Source: RYN-433 sp036558265 (GTDB taxonomy: Bacteria; Planctomycetota; Phycisphaerae; Tepidisphaerales; Tepidisphaeraceae). From it: a DNA stretch of 14,367 nucleotides. The first letter of the stretch is position 1, and each line of letters begins with the position of its first letter. The stretch spans positions 1-14,367 of the forward strand of contig DATBFY010000477.1 of NCBI GenBank assembly GCA_036558265.1, read 5' to 3'. Of this stretch, positions 14,145 to 14,367 are shown in pieces. The notes under the pieces were generated by a model. It saw only the letters and a list, made by a program, of their open reading frames with translations, did not search any database and was not told the origin of the DNA. A program made the position numbers and the translations under genes.

Positions 14145-14367
14145 AGCTTTTCCTCCGCAACCGCCACCTGCCGCGCCACCAGCACGATGCCCGACAACAC
14201 CAGCGCAATCCCGAGCCACCGCCGCGCCGTCACCACCTCCCCCAGAATCGCCCACGACCCCACCGGCACGAGCACGTGAACGACGTTGATCAGCGCGAAC
14301 GCCACCCCCAGCGGCACGAACCGCAGCACGTAAAGCCAGCTCGCGAAGCTCAGCACGTACGTCACGA
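14141..14367 (-). CDS. DMT/EamA-type half-transporter, partial at right edge
   Basis: Only the last ~75 residues lie in the window; the start is beyond 14367. Three predicted helices are visible, including the EamA-like VPLGVAFALINVVHVLVPVG, then LGEVVTARRWLGIALVLSG. If full length matches the downstream partner (about 110 residues), only the first helix is missing, so the presence of a membrane Glu there cannot be checked. The stop overlaps the GTG of the next gene by four bases. Such overlapping pairs of small four-helix transporters usually form heterodimers, as in EbrAB, MdtIJ and ArnEF. The substrate is unknown. Confidence 0.75.
   Translation of the reverse strand, partial: VTYVLSFASWLYVLRFVPLGVAFALINVVHVLVPVGSWAILGEVVTARRWLGIALVLSGIVLVARQVAVAEEKL

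Overview
The window is high-GC, densely coding DNA that most resembles a planctomycete, probably the Phycisphaerae/Tepidisphaerales side. This is an inference from three things: the divergent type IV pilus genes, a Tat-exported tandem esterase-like hydrolase, and several genes without Shine-Dalgarno sites. I ran no database search. No tRNA, rRNA, CRISPR array, insertion sequence or integrase is visible. The longest gap without a gene is 219 bp (12192-12410).

Region 1 (1-6191, + strand) is a three-gene pilus-assembly-like block. The first gene joins an actin-like PilM to a PilN-type membrane segment in one chain. The second is a PilO-like single-pass protein. The third is a large single-pass protein that I cannot assign. 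The first and third carry Arg/Gly/Tyr-rich low-complexity stretches. Short inverted repeats lie in all three leaders, and two leaders share an 11-base sequence.

Region 2 (6192-9281, + strand) holds a stand-alone succinate dehydrogenase/fumarate reductase iron-sulfur subunit (sdhB) without its partner subunits. It has a sigma-70-like promoter placed almost at the start codon. A 706-residue Tat-exported alpha/beta hydrolase follows, with an intact first catalytic domain and a degenerate second one.

Region 3 (9285-12191, - strand, read right to left) is a likely operon of three genes: a CaCA-type cation-exchanger-like membrane protein, flavin-dependent thymidylate synthase (thyX), and a LOG-family nucleotide phosphoribohydrolase. 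The last two appear coupled through an ATGA overlap.

Region 4 (12192-13791, + strand) begins with a divergent promoter region that contains a good sigma-70-like promoter and CATGC repeats. It drives a small basic protein resembling ribosome modulation factor (Rmf/CrpP type). A three-helix membrane protein with a compact Cys/His loop and a small exported protein of unknown function follow.

Region 5 (13806-14367, - strand) is a pair of small four-helix DMT/EamA-type half-transporters joined by a GTGA overlap. The upstream member runs off the right edge.

The best candidates for something undescribed are the PilM-PilN fusion with RG-rich inserts and its unassigned partner, the exchanger-like protein lacking the expected acidic residues, and the Rmf-like plus Cys/His-loop cassette.
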